DNA of 38,008 nucleotides from CAWJHE01 sp964614855 (lineage in GTDB: Bacteria; Chloroflexota; Anaerolineae; Anaerolineales; UBA4823), in NCBI GenBank assembly GCA_964614855.1, contig CAZTMX010000009.1:1-38008 (forward strand), in the 5' to 3' direction. A model generated the notes under the pieces. The model had not been told where the DNA came from and did not search any database. It saw nothing but the letters and a program-made list of their open reading frames with translations. Shown piece after piece: positions 30,127 to 38,008 of the stretch; position 1 is the stretch's first letter, and each line of letters begins with the position of its first letter. The translations under genes and the position numbers were made by a program.

Positions 30127-30264
30127 TCAATAGTTGCCGCTTGCGGGATTATACCCCAGCCGAGGATGAAATTCAATGATTCTAATTATATACGCAATAG
30201 CAGGAACCGGACGAACGATCCAGACAGCATCGCCAGCATTGATACGAAGCGGAGATTTTTCCAT
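30127..30264 (-). CDS. Possible small protein, 45 codons
   Basis: From ATG 30264 (GGGAGG eight bases upstream) an ORF of 45 codons reads MEKSPLRINAGDAVWIVRP... and ends at 30127. The ribosome site is good, but no upstream promoter on this strand is evident, the candidate promoter of the lipoprotein gene lies inside it, and I recognise no family. It is reported as a weak possibility only. Confidence 0.25.
   Translation of the reverse strand: MEKSPLRINAGDAVWIVRPVPAIAYIIRIIEFHPRLGYNPASGNY
30148..30176 (-). promoter_or_regulatory. Sigma-70-type promoter of the 28518-29987 lipoprotein gene
   Basis: On the minus strand: TTGAAT (30176-30171), 17 bases, perfect TATAAT (30153-30148). The start would be near 30141, so the leader would be about 150 bases. 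That leader includes an ATCAT-(7)-ATGAT inverted repeat around 30054-30070. Confidence 0.65.
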
Positions 30265-30292
30265 TGCCAAAACCTCCCAGTTATGATATCCT
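30264..30292 (+). promoter_or_regulatory. Candidate promoter of the cobalamin riboswitch transcript
   Basis: TTGCCA (30264-30269), 17-base spacer, TATCCT (30287-30292). The start site would be near 30299, about 17 bases before the aptamer. Confidence 0.5.
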
Positions 30293-30315
30293 TTTTCTAA
30301 CTGAATAGTATGTCG

Positions 30316-30432
30316 CTTGAGGCGCCCTTTGCCCCGGATGGCAGGGCCAAATCGCGAAGCCGGTGAAAGACCGGCGCTGTCCCGCAACTGTGATCCACCT
30401 ACCAGGTGGTAAGCCAGGACGCCAGCCTCAAG
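30316..30432 (+). promoter_or_regulatory. Cobalamin (adenosylcobalamin) riboswitch
   Basis: The aptamer is closed by P1 CTTGAGGC (30316-30323) with GCCTCAAG (30425-30432). Inside are the diagnostic segments GCCGGTGAAAGACCGGC and CTGTCCCGCAACTGTGA, and the B12 box AAGCCAGGACGCC (30411-30423). A terminator follows at 30497-30522. GGGAG (30465-30469) can pair with CTCCC (30495-30499), which overlaps the 5' arm of the terminator and could be the anti-terminator. B12 binding should therefore stop transcription before the transport genes, which fits a vitamin uptake operon. Confidence 0.95.
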
Positions 30433-30496
30433 TCAAGTTTCCACAGGCCTCGCGGCAAGGAGATGGGAGCTGCAATTCCAAGCACTGCGCCCCTCT

Positions 30497-30522
30497 CCCT
30501 GTCATTTCGACAGGGTTTTTTT
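30497..30522 (+). terminator. Regulated terminator of the cobalamin riboswitch
   Basis: CCCTGTC (30497-30503), loop ATTTC, GACAGGG (30509-30515), followed by seven T. It is 38 bases upstream of the first transporter gene. Confidence 0.88.
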
Positions 30523-30560
30523 GTTGTATCAAGACTTTAGCAAAGAAAAGAGAGAATAAC

Positions 30561-31523
30561 ATGAGCTTTTCAATAATTAAAAATCGTAAATTTCATCTAG
30601 CCACACTTGCGATCCTAATCGTATTCGTTCTTAGCGCTTGCAGCGCCAAAGCAACACCTGCACCAACATCGATCCCCACCCAGGAACCTATTGTTTTGAC
30701 CGATGCTTTTGGTAAAACCATCAAGCTGGAAGCACCAGCCCAAAAAATTATCTCCCTGGCGCCATCAAATACTGAAATCCTCTTTGCAGTGGGGGCAGGC
30801 AAACAGGTGGTTGGGCGAGATGCCTTTTCAGATGTCCCTGCGGAGGCAGGATCTCTGCCGGATGTCGGCGGCGGTTTTGGCGCTTTGAATACAGAGGTGA
30901 TCGTCTCGCTGGATGCCGACCTGGCTCTTGCCGCTGATCTGACACCCGCCGAACAGATCCAGGCGCTTGAAGAGCTCGGGCTCACCGTATTCGCCCTTCC
31001 CAACCCAAACAACTTCACTGAGATGTACGAAAACTTGCGCACCGTCGCCCGCCTGACCGGGCACGAGAGTGAAACCGAAACTTTGATCCAATCCCTACAG
31101 ACGCGCGTGGATGCAGTCACCCAAAAAGTGGCCAGCGTGACTGAGAAGCCGCTGGTATTCTACGAACTGGACGCCACCGATGTCAACGCGCCCTACACCT
31201 CTGGACCAGGGACATTCATCGAATTCCTCATCCATTCTGCTGGCGGAGAAAACCTGGGCAGCGCGCTTTCGGGCGCCTGGGTGCAGGTTAGCATCGAAGA
31301 GCTAATCACACGCGAACCCGACTTGATCATCCTGGGTGATTTCACCTGGGGTGGTGTGACCCCTGAAGCCGTGGCCGCACGCGCCGGGTGGGATACCCTG
31401 GCCGCAGTCAAATCGGGCAATGTCTACACCATCGACGACAACCTGGTCAGCCGGCCGGGTCCGCGCCTGGTGGACGGTCTGGAAGCCATTGCCAGGATCC
31501 TCCACCCGGATTTGTTTCAATAA
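30561..31523 (+). CDS. btuF: Cobalamin ABC transporter substrate-binding lipoprotein
   Basis: The 320-residue precursor has a lipoprotein signal (ILIVFVLSAC), so it is anchored on the outer face of the membrane. The BtuF/FhuD-like fold appears in VLTDAFGKTIKLEAPAQKIISLAPSNTEILFAVGAGKQVVGRDAFSDVP and in EVIVSLDADLALAADLTPAEQIQALEELGLTVF, with the long connecting helix typical of class III binding proteins. The later blocks ALSGAWVQVSIEELITREPDLIILGDFTWGGV and GNVYTIDDNLVSRPGPRLVDGLEAIAR are standard. The name rests on the riboswitch upstream; by sequence alone it could bind another corrinoid or a siderophore. AAAGAGAG precedes ATG 30561; the longer frame upstream would cross the riboswitch. 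Confidence 0.88.
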   Translation: MSFSIIKNRKFHLATLAILIVFVLSACSAKATPAPTSIPTQEPIVLTDAFGKTIKLEAPAQKIISLAPSNTEILFAVGAGKQVVGRDAFSDVPAEAGSLPDVGGGFGALNTEVIVSLDADLALAADLTPAEQIQALEELGLTVFALPNPNNFTEMYENLRTVARLTGHESETETLIQSLQTRVDAVTQKVASVTEKPLVFYELDATDVNAPYTSGPGTFIEFLIHSAGGENLGSALSGAWVQVSIEELITREPDLIILGDFTWGGVTPEAVAARAGWDTLAAVKSGNVYTIDDNLVSRPGPRLVDGLEAIARILHPDLFQ

Positions 31524-31562
31524 TTCCTGAGAAACCTTGCTGGATGACCCCGGTAAACCAGG

Positions 31563-32591
31563 ATGCTGAAGAGACTCCCACCCATACCCACCAATTTGTT
31601 GCTGCTGCTGGCGGCTTTTCTGCTCAGCGTGGCGATCGGTCCGGTATATATTTCTCCTGTCGAGTTGCTGCGCATCCTGGTGGCAAAATTTCCGGGACTG
31701 GAGCTCCCCGTCAGTTGGCCCGAAGCTCATCAAACCATCTTTCTGGCAGTGCGCTTGCCGCATTCTACCCTGGTGCTGCTAACCGGCGCCGCCCTGGGCG
31801 GCAGCGGCGCTACCTACCAGGGGGTCTTTCGCAACCCGCTGGCGGACCCTTACCTGATCGGTGTGGCCTCCGGAGCGGGATTAGGTGCGATCGCCGCCAT
31901 GGCTGTGCGTTGGCCCTCTACCCTGAGCGGGATGTTCACGATCCCTGTGGCTGCCTTTCTGGCGGCGCTGCTCACGGTCGTGGTGGTGTACAGCATTGCT
32001 CGGGTGGGCAAAAGCCTGCCCACCACCAGCATGGTGCTGGCGGGGGTGGCTGTCAGCTCCTTTGCCACCGCGCTGACCTCCTTTATGATGCTGCGCTCGA
32101 ACCAGGAGCTGCGCCGCGCCTTGAGCTGGCTGCTGGGCGGTGGTTCCATCAACGGATGGGACCCGGTCATTGCAGCCGCTCCGTACATTCTCCTGGGGCT
32201 GGGCATCCTGCTCACCGCCGGTCATGCGCTCAACGTGCTGCAATTCGGCGAAGAACAGGCGCAGCAGCTAGGTTTGCCGGTTGAAAAGGTCAAAGCCGGT
32301 TTGATCCTGGCTGCTTCTTTGACCACCGCAGCCGCAGTTGCTTTCTCGGGTGTGATCGGCTTTATCGGGCTGATCGTGCCGCATGTCGCCCGCCTGCTGT
32401 GGGGACCCGATTACCGGCGCATCCTGCCCATCTCTATCCTGGGGGGCGGCAGCGCCCTGCTGCTTGCAGACCTGGCAGCGCGCATCGCCCTTTCTCCCCA
32501 GGTGCTGCCTGTCGGTATCGTCACCGCCCTGGTTGGCGCCCCGTTCTTTCTATGGGTGCTGCGGCGCCACAAAAACCAGGTCTATTGGTAG
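31563..32591 (+). CDS. btuC: Cobalamin ABC transporter permease (FecCD/BtuC family)
   Basis: This 342-residue permease has about ten TM helices and the FecCD signature blocks: RLPHSTLVLLTGAALGGSGATYQGVFRNPLADPYLIGVASGAGLGAI, TTSMVLAGVAVSSF, WLLGGGSINGWD, GEEQAQQLGLPVEKVKAGLILAASLTTAAAVAFSGVIGFIGLIVPHVARLLWGPDYRRILP and LADLAARIALSPQVLPVGIVTALVGAPFFLWVL. The 'G-F-I-G-L-I-V-P-H' stretch is the coupling region to the ATPase. It follows the binding protein by 39 bases and is followed by the ATPase 11 bases later. The ribosome site before the ATG is weak (CAGG), so it may be partly coupled. Confidence 0.93.
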   Translation: MLKRLPPIPTNLLLLLAAFLLSVAIGPVYISPVELLRILVAKFPGLELPVSWPEAHQTIFLAVRLPHSTLVLLTGAALGGSGATYQGVFRNPLADPYLIGVASGAGLGAIAAMAVRWPSTLSGMFTIPVAAFLAALLTVVVVYSIARVGKSLPTTSMVLAGVAVSSFATALTSFMMLRSNQELRRALSWLLGGGSINGWDPVIAAAPYILLGLGILLTAGHALNVLQFGEEQAQQLGLPVEKVKAGLILAASLTTAAAVAFSGVIGFIGLIVPHVARLLWGPDYRRILPISILGGGSALLLADLAARIALSPQVLPVGIVTALVGAPFFLWVLRRHKNQVYW

Positions 32592-32601
32592 AAAGTTGGA
32601 A

Positions 32602-33393
32602 ATGATGTTGGAAATAAAAAACCTCAGCGCTGCATACGGCGAGAAGCTGATCATCCACCAGGTTGACCTCTCCGTGCAAGCCGGCGAAGTCCTGGCATTA
32701 ATTGGCCCCAACGGCGCGGGGAAATCCACCCTGGTGCGCAGCGTAAGCGGTGTGCTGCCAATCCGTTCCGGTTCAGTGCTTGTAAATGGGAAAGATCTCA
32801 CCCGCCTCAACCCGGCCCAACGCGCACGCTGCCTGGCGGTGGTGCCGCAAGCGCGCAGCTTGCCCCCCGCCTTCACAGTATCACAAGCGGTGTCCATGGG
32901 CAGAACGCCCTACCTGGGTTGGCTGGGTCAGCCTGGTCAACAAGACCAGCAGCAGGTACGCCGTGCCCTTGCAGCCACCCAGACCCTGGAGATGTCCGAG
33001 CGTTTTATCGGCGAGCTCTCCGGCGGCGAGCAGCAGCGCGTACTGCTGGCACGCGCCCTGGCGCAGGACACCCCCGTGCTCTTGCTCGACGAGCCCACCA
33101 CTCATCTGGATCTCCAATACCAGTCCAACCTGCTTCATCTGATCCGCAACCTGGCGCTCAGGCAGAACCTGGCGGTGTTAATGGTGGTACACGATCTAAA
33201 TCTAGCCGGGATGTTCGCCGACCGCGTTGCCATGCTTGTTGAAGGCAGGATTTTTGCCCAGGGAACACCGGGCGAGGTGCTCACCAGGGGCAACCTGGAG
33301 GCCATCTACCACATCCCGGTACACGTCATGCAGCACCCGGATTACGGCACGCCGCTCGTCTTACCCGACGGGCTTGAACCGCAAAAAAATTAG
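32602..33393 (+). CDS. btuD: Cobalamin ABC transporter ATP-binding protein
   Basis: This 263-residue ABC ATPase powers the permease encoded upstream. Walker A GPNGAGKST is at residues 35-43, the Q-loop segment is VVPQARS, the signature LSGGEQQR is at about 139-146, Walker B is VLLLDEPTTHLD and the switch His is in VVHDLNLAGMFADRVA. The C-terminal end PVHVMQHPDYGTPLVLPDG is typical of the FepC/BtuD branch. The start is the ATG at 32602 (or the ATG at 32605); the frame is open back to 32383, but that is only the shadow of btuC. It is the last gene of the riboswitch-controlled operon. Confidence 0.93.
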   Translation: MMLEIKNLSAAYGEKLIIHQVDLSVQAGEVLALIGPNGAGKSTLVRSVSGVLPIRSGSVLVNGKDLTRLNPAQRARCLAVVPQARSLPPAFTVSQAVSMGRTPYLGWLGQPGQQDQQQVRRALAATQTLEMSERFIGELSGGEQQRVLLARALAQDTPVLLLDEPTTHLDLQYQSNLLHLIRNLALRQNLAVLMVVHDLNLAGMFADRVAMLVEGRIFAQGTPGEVLTRGNLEAIYHIPVHVMQHPDYGTPLVLPDGLEPQKN

Positions 33394-33415
33394 CGGCAAG
33401 CCTTCGCTCGCCGCT
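33383..33415 (-). terminator. Intrinsic terminator of typA
   Basis: A ten-base stem with one mismatch (AGCGGC-A-AGC / GCT-C-GCCGCT, 33392-33415, loop CTTC) is followed on the minus strand by AATTTTTTT. It lies about 50 bases after the typA stop. On the plus strand the hairpin has only a short T run, so its effect after btuD is uncertain. Confidence 0.75.
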
Positions 33416-33465
33416 TTGCACGTCCTTGTTAGCCTTATCTAGACAAAATGCGACTGTGAAAAACC

Positions 33466-35319
33466 CTAATCAGCGTATTCTTTTGCCAGCTTGGTGATCC
33501 GGCCGCGCTCATGCGAATCCAGGATGCGCTTGCGGATACGGAAGGATACCGGGGTCACTTCCAGCAGCTCATCCTCCGCCAGGTACTCCAGCGCTTCATC
33601 CAGGCTCATCTGCCGCGGCGGCGTAAGGCGAATTTCCATATCGCCGCGCGAGGAGCGCATATTGGTCAGGTGCTTTTTCTTACACACATTGACCACCAGG
33701 TCGCCCGGGCGCTGGTGCTCGCCTGCCACCATGCCTTCGTACACTTCCACCCCGGGTTCCAGGAACAACCAGCCGCGCTCTTCTGCGCTTTTCAGCCCGT
33801 AAGTGGATGTGATGCCATCTTCCCAGGTTACCAGCGACCCCGTCGACCGGCTGGCAATCGGCCCGGCCATGGGCAGGTAATCGTGGAACAGGGTGTTCAT
33901 CACCCCTGCGCCGCGCGTAGCCGTCAGGAATTGGTAACGAAAACCGAGCAGCCCGCGCGTAGGCGCCAGGTAGACCAGGCGCGTGGTGTTTTCTTGCGTG
34001 TCGTGCATCTCCATCATTTGCCCGCGCCGGCTGCCCAACATCTCTACCACGACGCCCACCGTCTCCGGGCTTGTCTCGATATGTACTTCTTCAAACGGCT
34101 CCAAAATCTCGCCATCCTCACCCTCACGCAGGATCACTTCGGGGCGCGAGACCTGGAATTCGTACCCCTCCCTGCGCATGGTCTCGATCAGGATCGCTAA
34201 GTGCAGCTCACCGCGCCCAGATACCAGGAAGGAATCTGCGCTGTCGGTTTCCGCCACGCGCAAGGCCACGTTGGAGCGCAATTCATTTAACAGGCGCTCC
34301 CGCAGCTTACGCGAGGTGCCCCACTTGCCCTCGCGACCAGCGAAGGGCGATGTATTCACACCAAAGGTCATACGCACAGTTGGCGCTTCCACATGGATCG
34401 GCGGTAATGCTACCGGGTTCTCCGGATCGCACAGTGTCTCACCGATGGCAATGCCTTCCAGTCCTGCCAGGGCGATGATCTCGCCAGCTTCTGCACGCGG
34501 CACTTCGACGCGTTTGAGCCCCTGGTGCACATACAGGTAGCGCGCTCGCTCCGGTAGATTCTGGCCGTCCACCGTCAGGCGCGCCAGGCTCTGGCCGGCA
34601 GTGATCTTACCGGAGAAAACCCGTCCCACCGCAGTCAGCCCGCGATAATCATCATAGCCCAGCGTGGTAACCAGCACCTGTAATGGGCCCTCTGCGTCCA
34701 CCTTTGGCGCAGGGATATTGCGCAAAATCGCCTGGAAGAGCGGCTGCAAATCTGGTCCCAAATCCGGGGTCAACCCCGCCTGGGCGGTCACCGCGTTGGC
34801 ATAGATCACTGGAAATTCAGCCTGCTCATCAGTGGCGCCTAATTCAATGAAAAGATCGAAGGTGCGGTTGAGAACCCATTCCGGGTCCGCATCCTTGCGG
34901 TCCACTTTGTTGATTACCACAATGGCGCGGTGACCCATTTCCAGAGCTTTCTTCAACACAAACCGGGTTTGCGGCATGGGTCCTTCGGCTGCATCCACCA
35001 ACAGCAGCACGCCGTCCACCATATTCATCACCCGCTCCACCTCACCGCCGAAATCGGCGTGACCGGGGGTGTCGACAATGTTGATTTTTACTTCTTTGTC
35101 CGCCGCCTGGTCCCAGATGCTCACAGCGGTGTTTTTGGCTAAAATAGTAATGCCGCGCTCGCGTTCTAGATCGTTGGAATCCATCACGCGCTCAGCTACC
35201 TGCTGGTTTTCTCGAAAAACACGCGCCTGTTTCAGCAGCCCATCCACCAGGGTGGTCTTGCCGTGATCGACGTGTGCAATAATGGCAATATTTCTTAAGT
35301 CATCTCTTACTGTAAACAT
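33466..35319 (-). CDS. typA: Translational GTPase TypA/BipA
   Basis: This 617-residue ribosome-associated GTPase acts in ribosome assembly and stress responses. The G motifs are present: G1 AHVDHGKTT (about residues 15-23), RERGITI (G2), DTPGHADFGGEV (G3), NKVD (G4). Then come the EF-G-like domains and the BipA-specific C-terminus, with GRGELHLAILIETMRREGYEFQVSRPEVI, GFRYQFLTATRGAGVMNTLFHDY and LTPPRQMSLDEALEYLAEDELLEVTPVSFRIRKRIL. Length is normal (E. coli 607). The start ATG 35319 has AAGGAA six bases upstream; the frame is open for 41 further codons, which have no ribosome site. A terminator follows at 33383-33415. Confidence 0.96.
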   Translation of the reverse strand: MFTVRDDLRNIAIIAHVDHGKTTLVDGLLKQARVFRENQQVAERVMDSNDLERERGITILAKNTAVSIWDQAADKEVKINIVDTPGHADFGGEVERVMNMVDGVLLLVDAAEGPMPQTRFVLKKALEMGHRAIVVINKVDRKDADPEWVLNRTFDLFIELGATDEQAEFPVIYANAVTAQAGLTPDLGPDLQPLFQAILRNIPAPKVDAEGPLQVLVTTLGYDDYRGLTAVGRVFSGKITAGQSLARLTVDGQNLPERARYLYVHQGLKRVEVPRAEAGEIIALAGLEGIAIGETLCDPENPVALPPIHVEAPTVRMTFGVNTSPFAGREGKWGTSRKLRERLLNELRSNVALRVAETDSADSFLVSGRGELHLAILIETMRREGYEFQVSRPEVILREGEDGEILEPFEEVHIETSPETVGVVVEMLGSRRGQMMEMHDTQENTTRLVYLAPTRGLLGFRYQFLTATRGAGVMNTLFHDYLPMAGPIASRSTGSLVTWEDGITSTYGLKSAEERGWLFLEPGVEVYEGMVAGEHQRPGDLVVNVCKKKHLTNMRSSRGDMEIRLTPPRQMSLDEALEYLAEDELLEVTPVSFRIRKRILDSHERGRITKLAKEYAD

Positions 35320-35481
35320 AGGTACTTCCTTACTGGTAAACTCATAGTCAAGGGGTAACGCATAACGACCCCGGCGGGCGCCGAGGTCGCTCAGCATGGG
35401 GAAGAATATTATCAGAAAAGAAACGATTTTGGAAGAGGTCAATCTTTGGAATTAATCAACAAACTCCAGCCTCCAGACCGC

Positions 35482-36483
35482 TTATTCGAAACCCAGGACA
35501 GACAGGGCACGCAAAGTGACCCATTTATTTTCTTCCTTCTTGGCGCCGAAATCACACCAGATCTTACCGGCATAATCATACTCCAGCAGCCAGCGCCCGT
35601 TCTCGGTTTGCTTGTCGCGCACAATCTGGAAAGCAGTAGCCAGGCGCGGGTCATCCCGGTACCCCAGCCGTACCAGCGCCTCCAGCAATTGCAGTAAATC
35701 GGTGATGTAAAACACCGGGAAGCCAAACTTCCACCAGTTCCCGCTGGGCTTGCTGGCATAACCGGTGGGATAGGCTGCCGTGGCGGGATCTACACGCAAG
35801 AAGAAATCCACACCGGCCTGGATAGCCCTTTCGATGAGCGGTGTGCGCTGTTCAGGGGGGATCTGCGACAAAGCCAGCAGCACCTTGACACCGCCCCATG
35901 CACAGGACAGATTATTGTTTGCCCCGCAGGCAAAAAGCGGGCCACATTTTCCGGCATAATAGCGCACTTCGGCTTTACGCTCATCTCTCGACGCAACCCC
36001 ATCCCCGGTCACCGTGCGCGCCATCCAGTCGTATGCCTTTTCCAGGCGCGCGTCGGTATATCCCAGGGCATGCAGAGAAAACAGCATATTCCCTTGCAGA
36101 CAATCTACCGTCCCGGAAGGCGCTGTGCTCATGGCAATCTGCCCTCCTGGGGCGAGCGCCTGTTCCACAAAATACGCACAGGCTTTTTCGATGCGCGTAT
36201 CGACTTCTATCGAAGCCCCCAATTGCGCCAGAGTGATCAGCGACCACACGCTGGACCTGTACTTCGGGTTGTAGCCGGCGCCCGGCTCGATCCAATAGCC
36301 GTTAGGGTGCATGGCATCCAGGATCGCAGCAATCGGTCCCTGTGAATGCGCCAATTTCCTGGCGGCGTGGAATTCTTCTGCACTCACTGGCTGGGCACCG
36401 GGCAGTTGCAGCGCCAGGTAGCGCGCCCCGGGATCCTCCGGGGAGGACAACCAGTCAAACGTGGAGGATAGGTTTTTATGCAT
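35482..36483 (-). CDS. Alpha/alpha-toroid protein resembling prenyltransferase / squalene-cyclase repeats
   Basis: This 333-residue soluble protein has repeated helical segments of the terpene cyclase-like (toroid) kind: YRSSVWSLITLAQLGASIEVDTRIEKACAYFVEQAL, GNMLFSLHALGYTDARLEKAYDWMARTV, NNLSCAWGGVKVLLALSQI, and FPVFYITDLLQLLEALVRLGYRDDPRLATAFQIVRDKQTENGRWLLEYDY. Each contains a Q/E-N-G-x-W-like turn followed by two helices. No catalytic DCTAE or DXDD motif of squalene cyclases is visible, so it may be non-catalytic. A role is unknown. There is no Shine-Dalgarno; a TACAAT box sits 10 bases before the ATG, so the leader may be a few bases long. Divergent from the secreted protein at 36627. Confidence 0.66.
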   Translation of the reverse strand: MHKNLSSTFDWLSSPEDPGARYLALQLPGAQPVSAEEFHAARKLAHSQGPIAAILDAMHPNGYWIEPGAGYNPKYRSSVWSLITLAQLGASIEVDTRIEKACAYFVEQALAPGGQIAMSTAPSGTVDCLQGNMLFSLHALGYTDARLEKAYDWMARTVTGDGVASRDERKAEVRYYAGKCGPLFACGANNNLSCAWGGVKVLLALSQIPPEQRTPLIERAIQAGVDFFLRVDPATAAYPTGYASKPSGNWWKFGFPVFYITDLLQLLEALVRLGYRDDPRLATAFQIVRDKQTENGRWLLEYDYAGKIWCDFGAKKEENKWVTLRALSVLGFE

Positions 36484-36626
36484 GGTATTTATTATTGTAG
36501 CGAAAATTCAGCCCAATGGATCAGTGAATTTGCATATTCCCCTAAAACTCAATCCAGTATAAAATTTAACCAAGAATTTCCCAGGCGGACCATCAAATTC
36601 ACCAATTGCGCTGCACGAGGCTGCCC

Positions 36627-38008
36627 ATGAAAAATCCACGAAATGCCAGACTTATCGCTAAGCCTTCGATTTTGATTCTGACACTGATCCTTGCACTCAG
36701 CCTTAACACCAACCCCGCCCTGGCAGCGCAAATTCCAATCAACGATGATGAGCCGTACCTACAATTTCTGCCCCTGGTCACCACCAACCTGGTTAAAACC
36801 TCCGGCGACTTGATGAGCCCCTGGTATCTGATGGTGGATGACGGCCACATCGTCTCCCGAACTGTGCCGCGCGCCTACCATCCCTTCCAAAAATATGCTT
36901 ACAACCCTGTGATGAGGGGTACGCTGCCCTGGGAAGGCAGGATCCTCCAGCTGTACGGCACAGTTCTGCCGGGGTTTCGCATGTGGTATTCCACCTACAA
37001 TAAAGATTGGGGGTTGACCCAAATCCTTTACGCAGAAAGCCAGGACGGCATCAACTGGACAAAGCCTTTCTTTCCAGATACCGGCACCAATGCCTTGTTT
37101 GATGGTTATGACGCTAATATCGTTTCAGTGATCCACACGCCGCAATTTATCACCAGCCCCTTCAAATTCATGGTCCTGCAAAACGATGGGTTTTCCGGCT
37201 ACACCTCCCTGGATGGGATCAACACCCAGCCTTACCCCGGAAACCCGCTTTTCAGTAACGGCGAGGATGTGGCGCATTTTTACTATGATCCCAACCTGCA
37301 GCGCTATGCCGGCAGCGCCAAGGAAATCCATGATGTGCGCGGGGTGCTGCGCCGCACCTCACGCCTGATCCACTCTGCCGACTACACCTACTGGGTGGAA
37401 CAACCCGAGCTGCTGGCGCCGGATCTGATTGATGACCAGGCCCAACCCGGCGTTTACCCGCATTTTTACGGGCTGCCGATCTTTCCGATGGCAGAGCAAT
37501 ACCTGGGGCTGCTGTGGATTTTGCACGCAACTGATCTCACTGGCCTGTACGGTAAGGTGAATATCCAGCTGGTCTCCAGTCACGACAGCAACAACTGGAT
37601 ACGCGAGGAAGGGAACCGCCCGCCCATCCTGGATGTGGGTCCGTCCGGCGCCTGGGATGACGGGCAGATTTACTCAGCCACCGCACCCGTTATCCATGGT
37701 GATGAGCTCTGGCTGTACTACAGCGGCTGCAACCTGCAGCACGGCGGCAACCTGCAGGAGATGGTGTGCAGCATCGGTCTGGCGAAGCAAAAGATCAACC
37801 GCCTGGCATCCTTGCAGGGCACAGGCACGCTAATCACCAGCGAATTGGCGCCCATCGGACCGTATCTGCACATCAATTATGACGCCTCGCTTGGGGAGCT
37901 GCGCGCCGAGCTGCTGAGGGACGGCCAGGTCATCCCCGGGTATAGCAAGGAAAACTGCCTGCCGCTCACCGGCGACAGCCTGGACCAGGTGGTGCTCTGG
38001 TTTGGCCA
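36627..38008 (+). CDS. Secreted five-bladed beta-propeller protein (GH32/43/62-like), cut by window edge
   Basis: The frame is open from ATG 36627 to the end of the window (460 codons plus two bases), so the C-terminus is missing. CGAGG precedes the ATG by six bases. A signal peptide covers about residues 1-34 (ILILTLILALSLNTNPALA). The mature region contains the propeller-type blade pattern: ILQLYGTVLPGFRMWYSTYN, TQILYAESQDGINWTKPFF, VLQNDGFSGYTSLDGIN, AHFYYDPNLQRYAGSA, RRTSRLIHSADYTYWVEQ, and GSGAWDDGQIYSATAPVIHGDELWLYYSG-like segments. This resembles glycoside-hydrolase propellers and related uncharacterised proteins of Planctomycetes and Chloroflexota. Whether it is an active hydrolase cannot be told; a catalytic triad was not identified. 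Confidence 0.7.
   Translation, partial: MKNPRNARLIAKPSILILTLILALSLNTNPALAAQIPINDDEPYLQFLPLVTTNLVKTSGDLMSPWYLMVDDGHIVSRTVPRAYHPFQKYAYNPVMRGTLPWEGRILQLYGTVLPGFRMWYSTYNKDWGLTQILYAESQDGINWTKPFFPDTGTNALFDGYDANIVSVIHTPQFITSPFKFMVLQNDGFSGYTSLDGINTQPYPGNPLFSNGEDVAHFYYDPNLQRYAGSAKEIHDVRGVLRRTSRLIHSADYTYWVEQPELLAPDLIDDQAQPGVYPHFYGLPIFPMAEQYLGLLWILHATDLTGLYGKVNIQLVSSHDSNNWIREEGNRPPILDVGPSGAWDDGQIYSATAPVIHGDELWLYYSGCNLQHGGNLQEMVCSIGLAKQKINRLASLQGTGTLITSELAPIGPYLHINYDASLGELRAELLRDGQVIPGYSKENCLPLTGDSLDQVVLWFG

Noticed and set aside
30363..30560. An N-terminal extension of the substrate-binding protein across the riboswitch.
   Set aside because: The extra codons are the riboswitch aptamer and terminator; the lipoprotein signal starts at ATG 30561 with its own ribosome site.
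31388..32284. A 298-codon open frame overlapping btuF end and btuC.
   Set aside because: It is an out-of-frame shadow of btuC: the FecCD motifs are in the btuC frame, and this frame translates to a low-complexity basic Gly/Arg/Ala-rich sequence without domains.

Overview
The window looks like a chromosomal stretch of a Chloroflexota bacterium, most likely of the class Anaerolineae. This is inferred from gene content and protein style: an FhaA/FhaB plus RodA-PBP cell-wall cluster, a MoeA fused to a substrate-binding-like domain, a toast_rack-type lipoprotein, a large Ig-like lipoprotein, a nickel SOD, and many vegetative promoters of the TTGxxx-N17-TATAAT kind. No search could be run. There are no insertion sequences, phage genes, CRISPR arrays or rRNA. 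The region reads as core genome with some accessory regulatory systems.

Layout: (1) 1-2000: a minus-strand unit sodN-sodX-EamA transporter, divergent from a ferredoxin gene. (2) 2100-9507: a lipoprotein, then plus-strand housekeeping genes (a CcrM-like DNA methyltransferase with a small partner, CDP-alcohol phosphatidyltransferase, lgt, MBL hydrolase, PH-like membrane protein, tyrS) with an HNH endonuclease on the other strand. (3) 9518-14136: minus-strand operon fhaA-fhaB-mtnP-rodA/pbp, in which the transpeptidase part of the RodA-PBP fusion has lost its catalytic motifs. (4) 14328-17725: tRNA-Gly(CCC), a GT4 glycosyltransferase, tRNA-Thr(CGT), then udk, cyclophilin and a VTT-domain protein. 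(5) 17774-22933: a tight minus-strand operon with a membrane-anchored rhodanese, UbiA prenyltransferase, moeA, moeA-PBP and bcp peroxiredoxin. The rhodanese is split by an in-frame TGA exactly at the active-site loop, and a SECIS-like hairpin follows it, so it is probably a selenoprotein. (6) 23029-28496: proline dehydrogenase, divergent from rpoN, a GAF/PAS histidine kinase and an NtrC-type regulator. The space between them holds four tandem palindromes and a -24/-12 promoter, and the regulator has no DNA-binding domain. (7) 28518-33393: a large lipoprotein and a cobalamin-riboswitch-controlled btuFCD-type transporter. (8) 33466-38008: typA/bipA, a toroid-fold hypothetical protein and the start of a secreted beta-propeller protein cut by the window edge.

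The most interesting points are the candidate selenocysteine rhodanese next to molybdenum-cofactor genes, the apparently self-regulated sigma-54 module (sigma-54 promoter, palindrome array, zinc-ribbon RpoN, kinase, effector without HTH), and the SEDS protein fused to a pseudo-transpeptidase in an actinobacterial-like FHA cluster that lacks the kinase and phosphatase genes.
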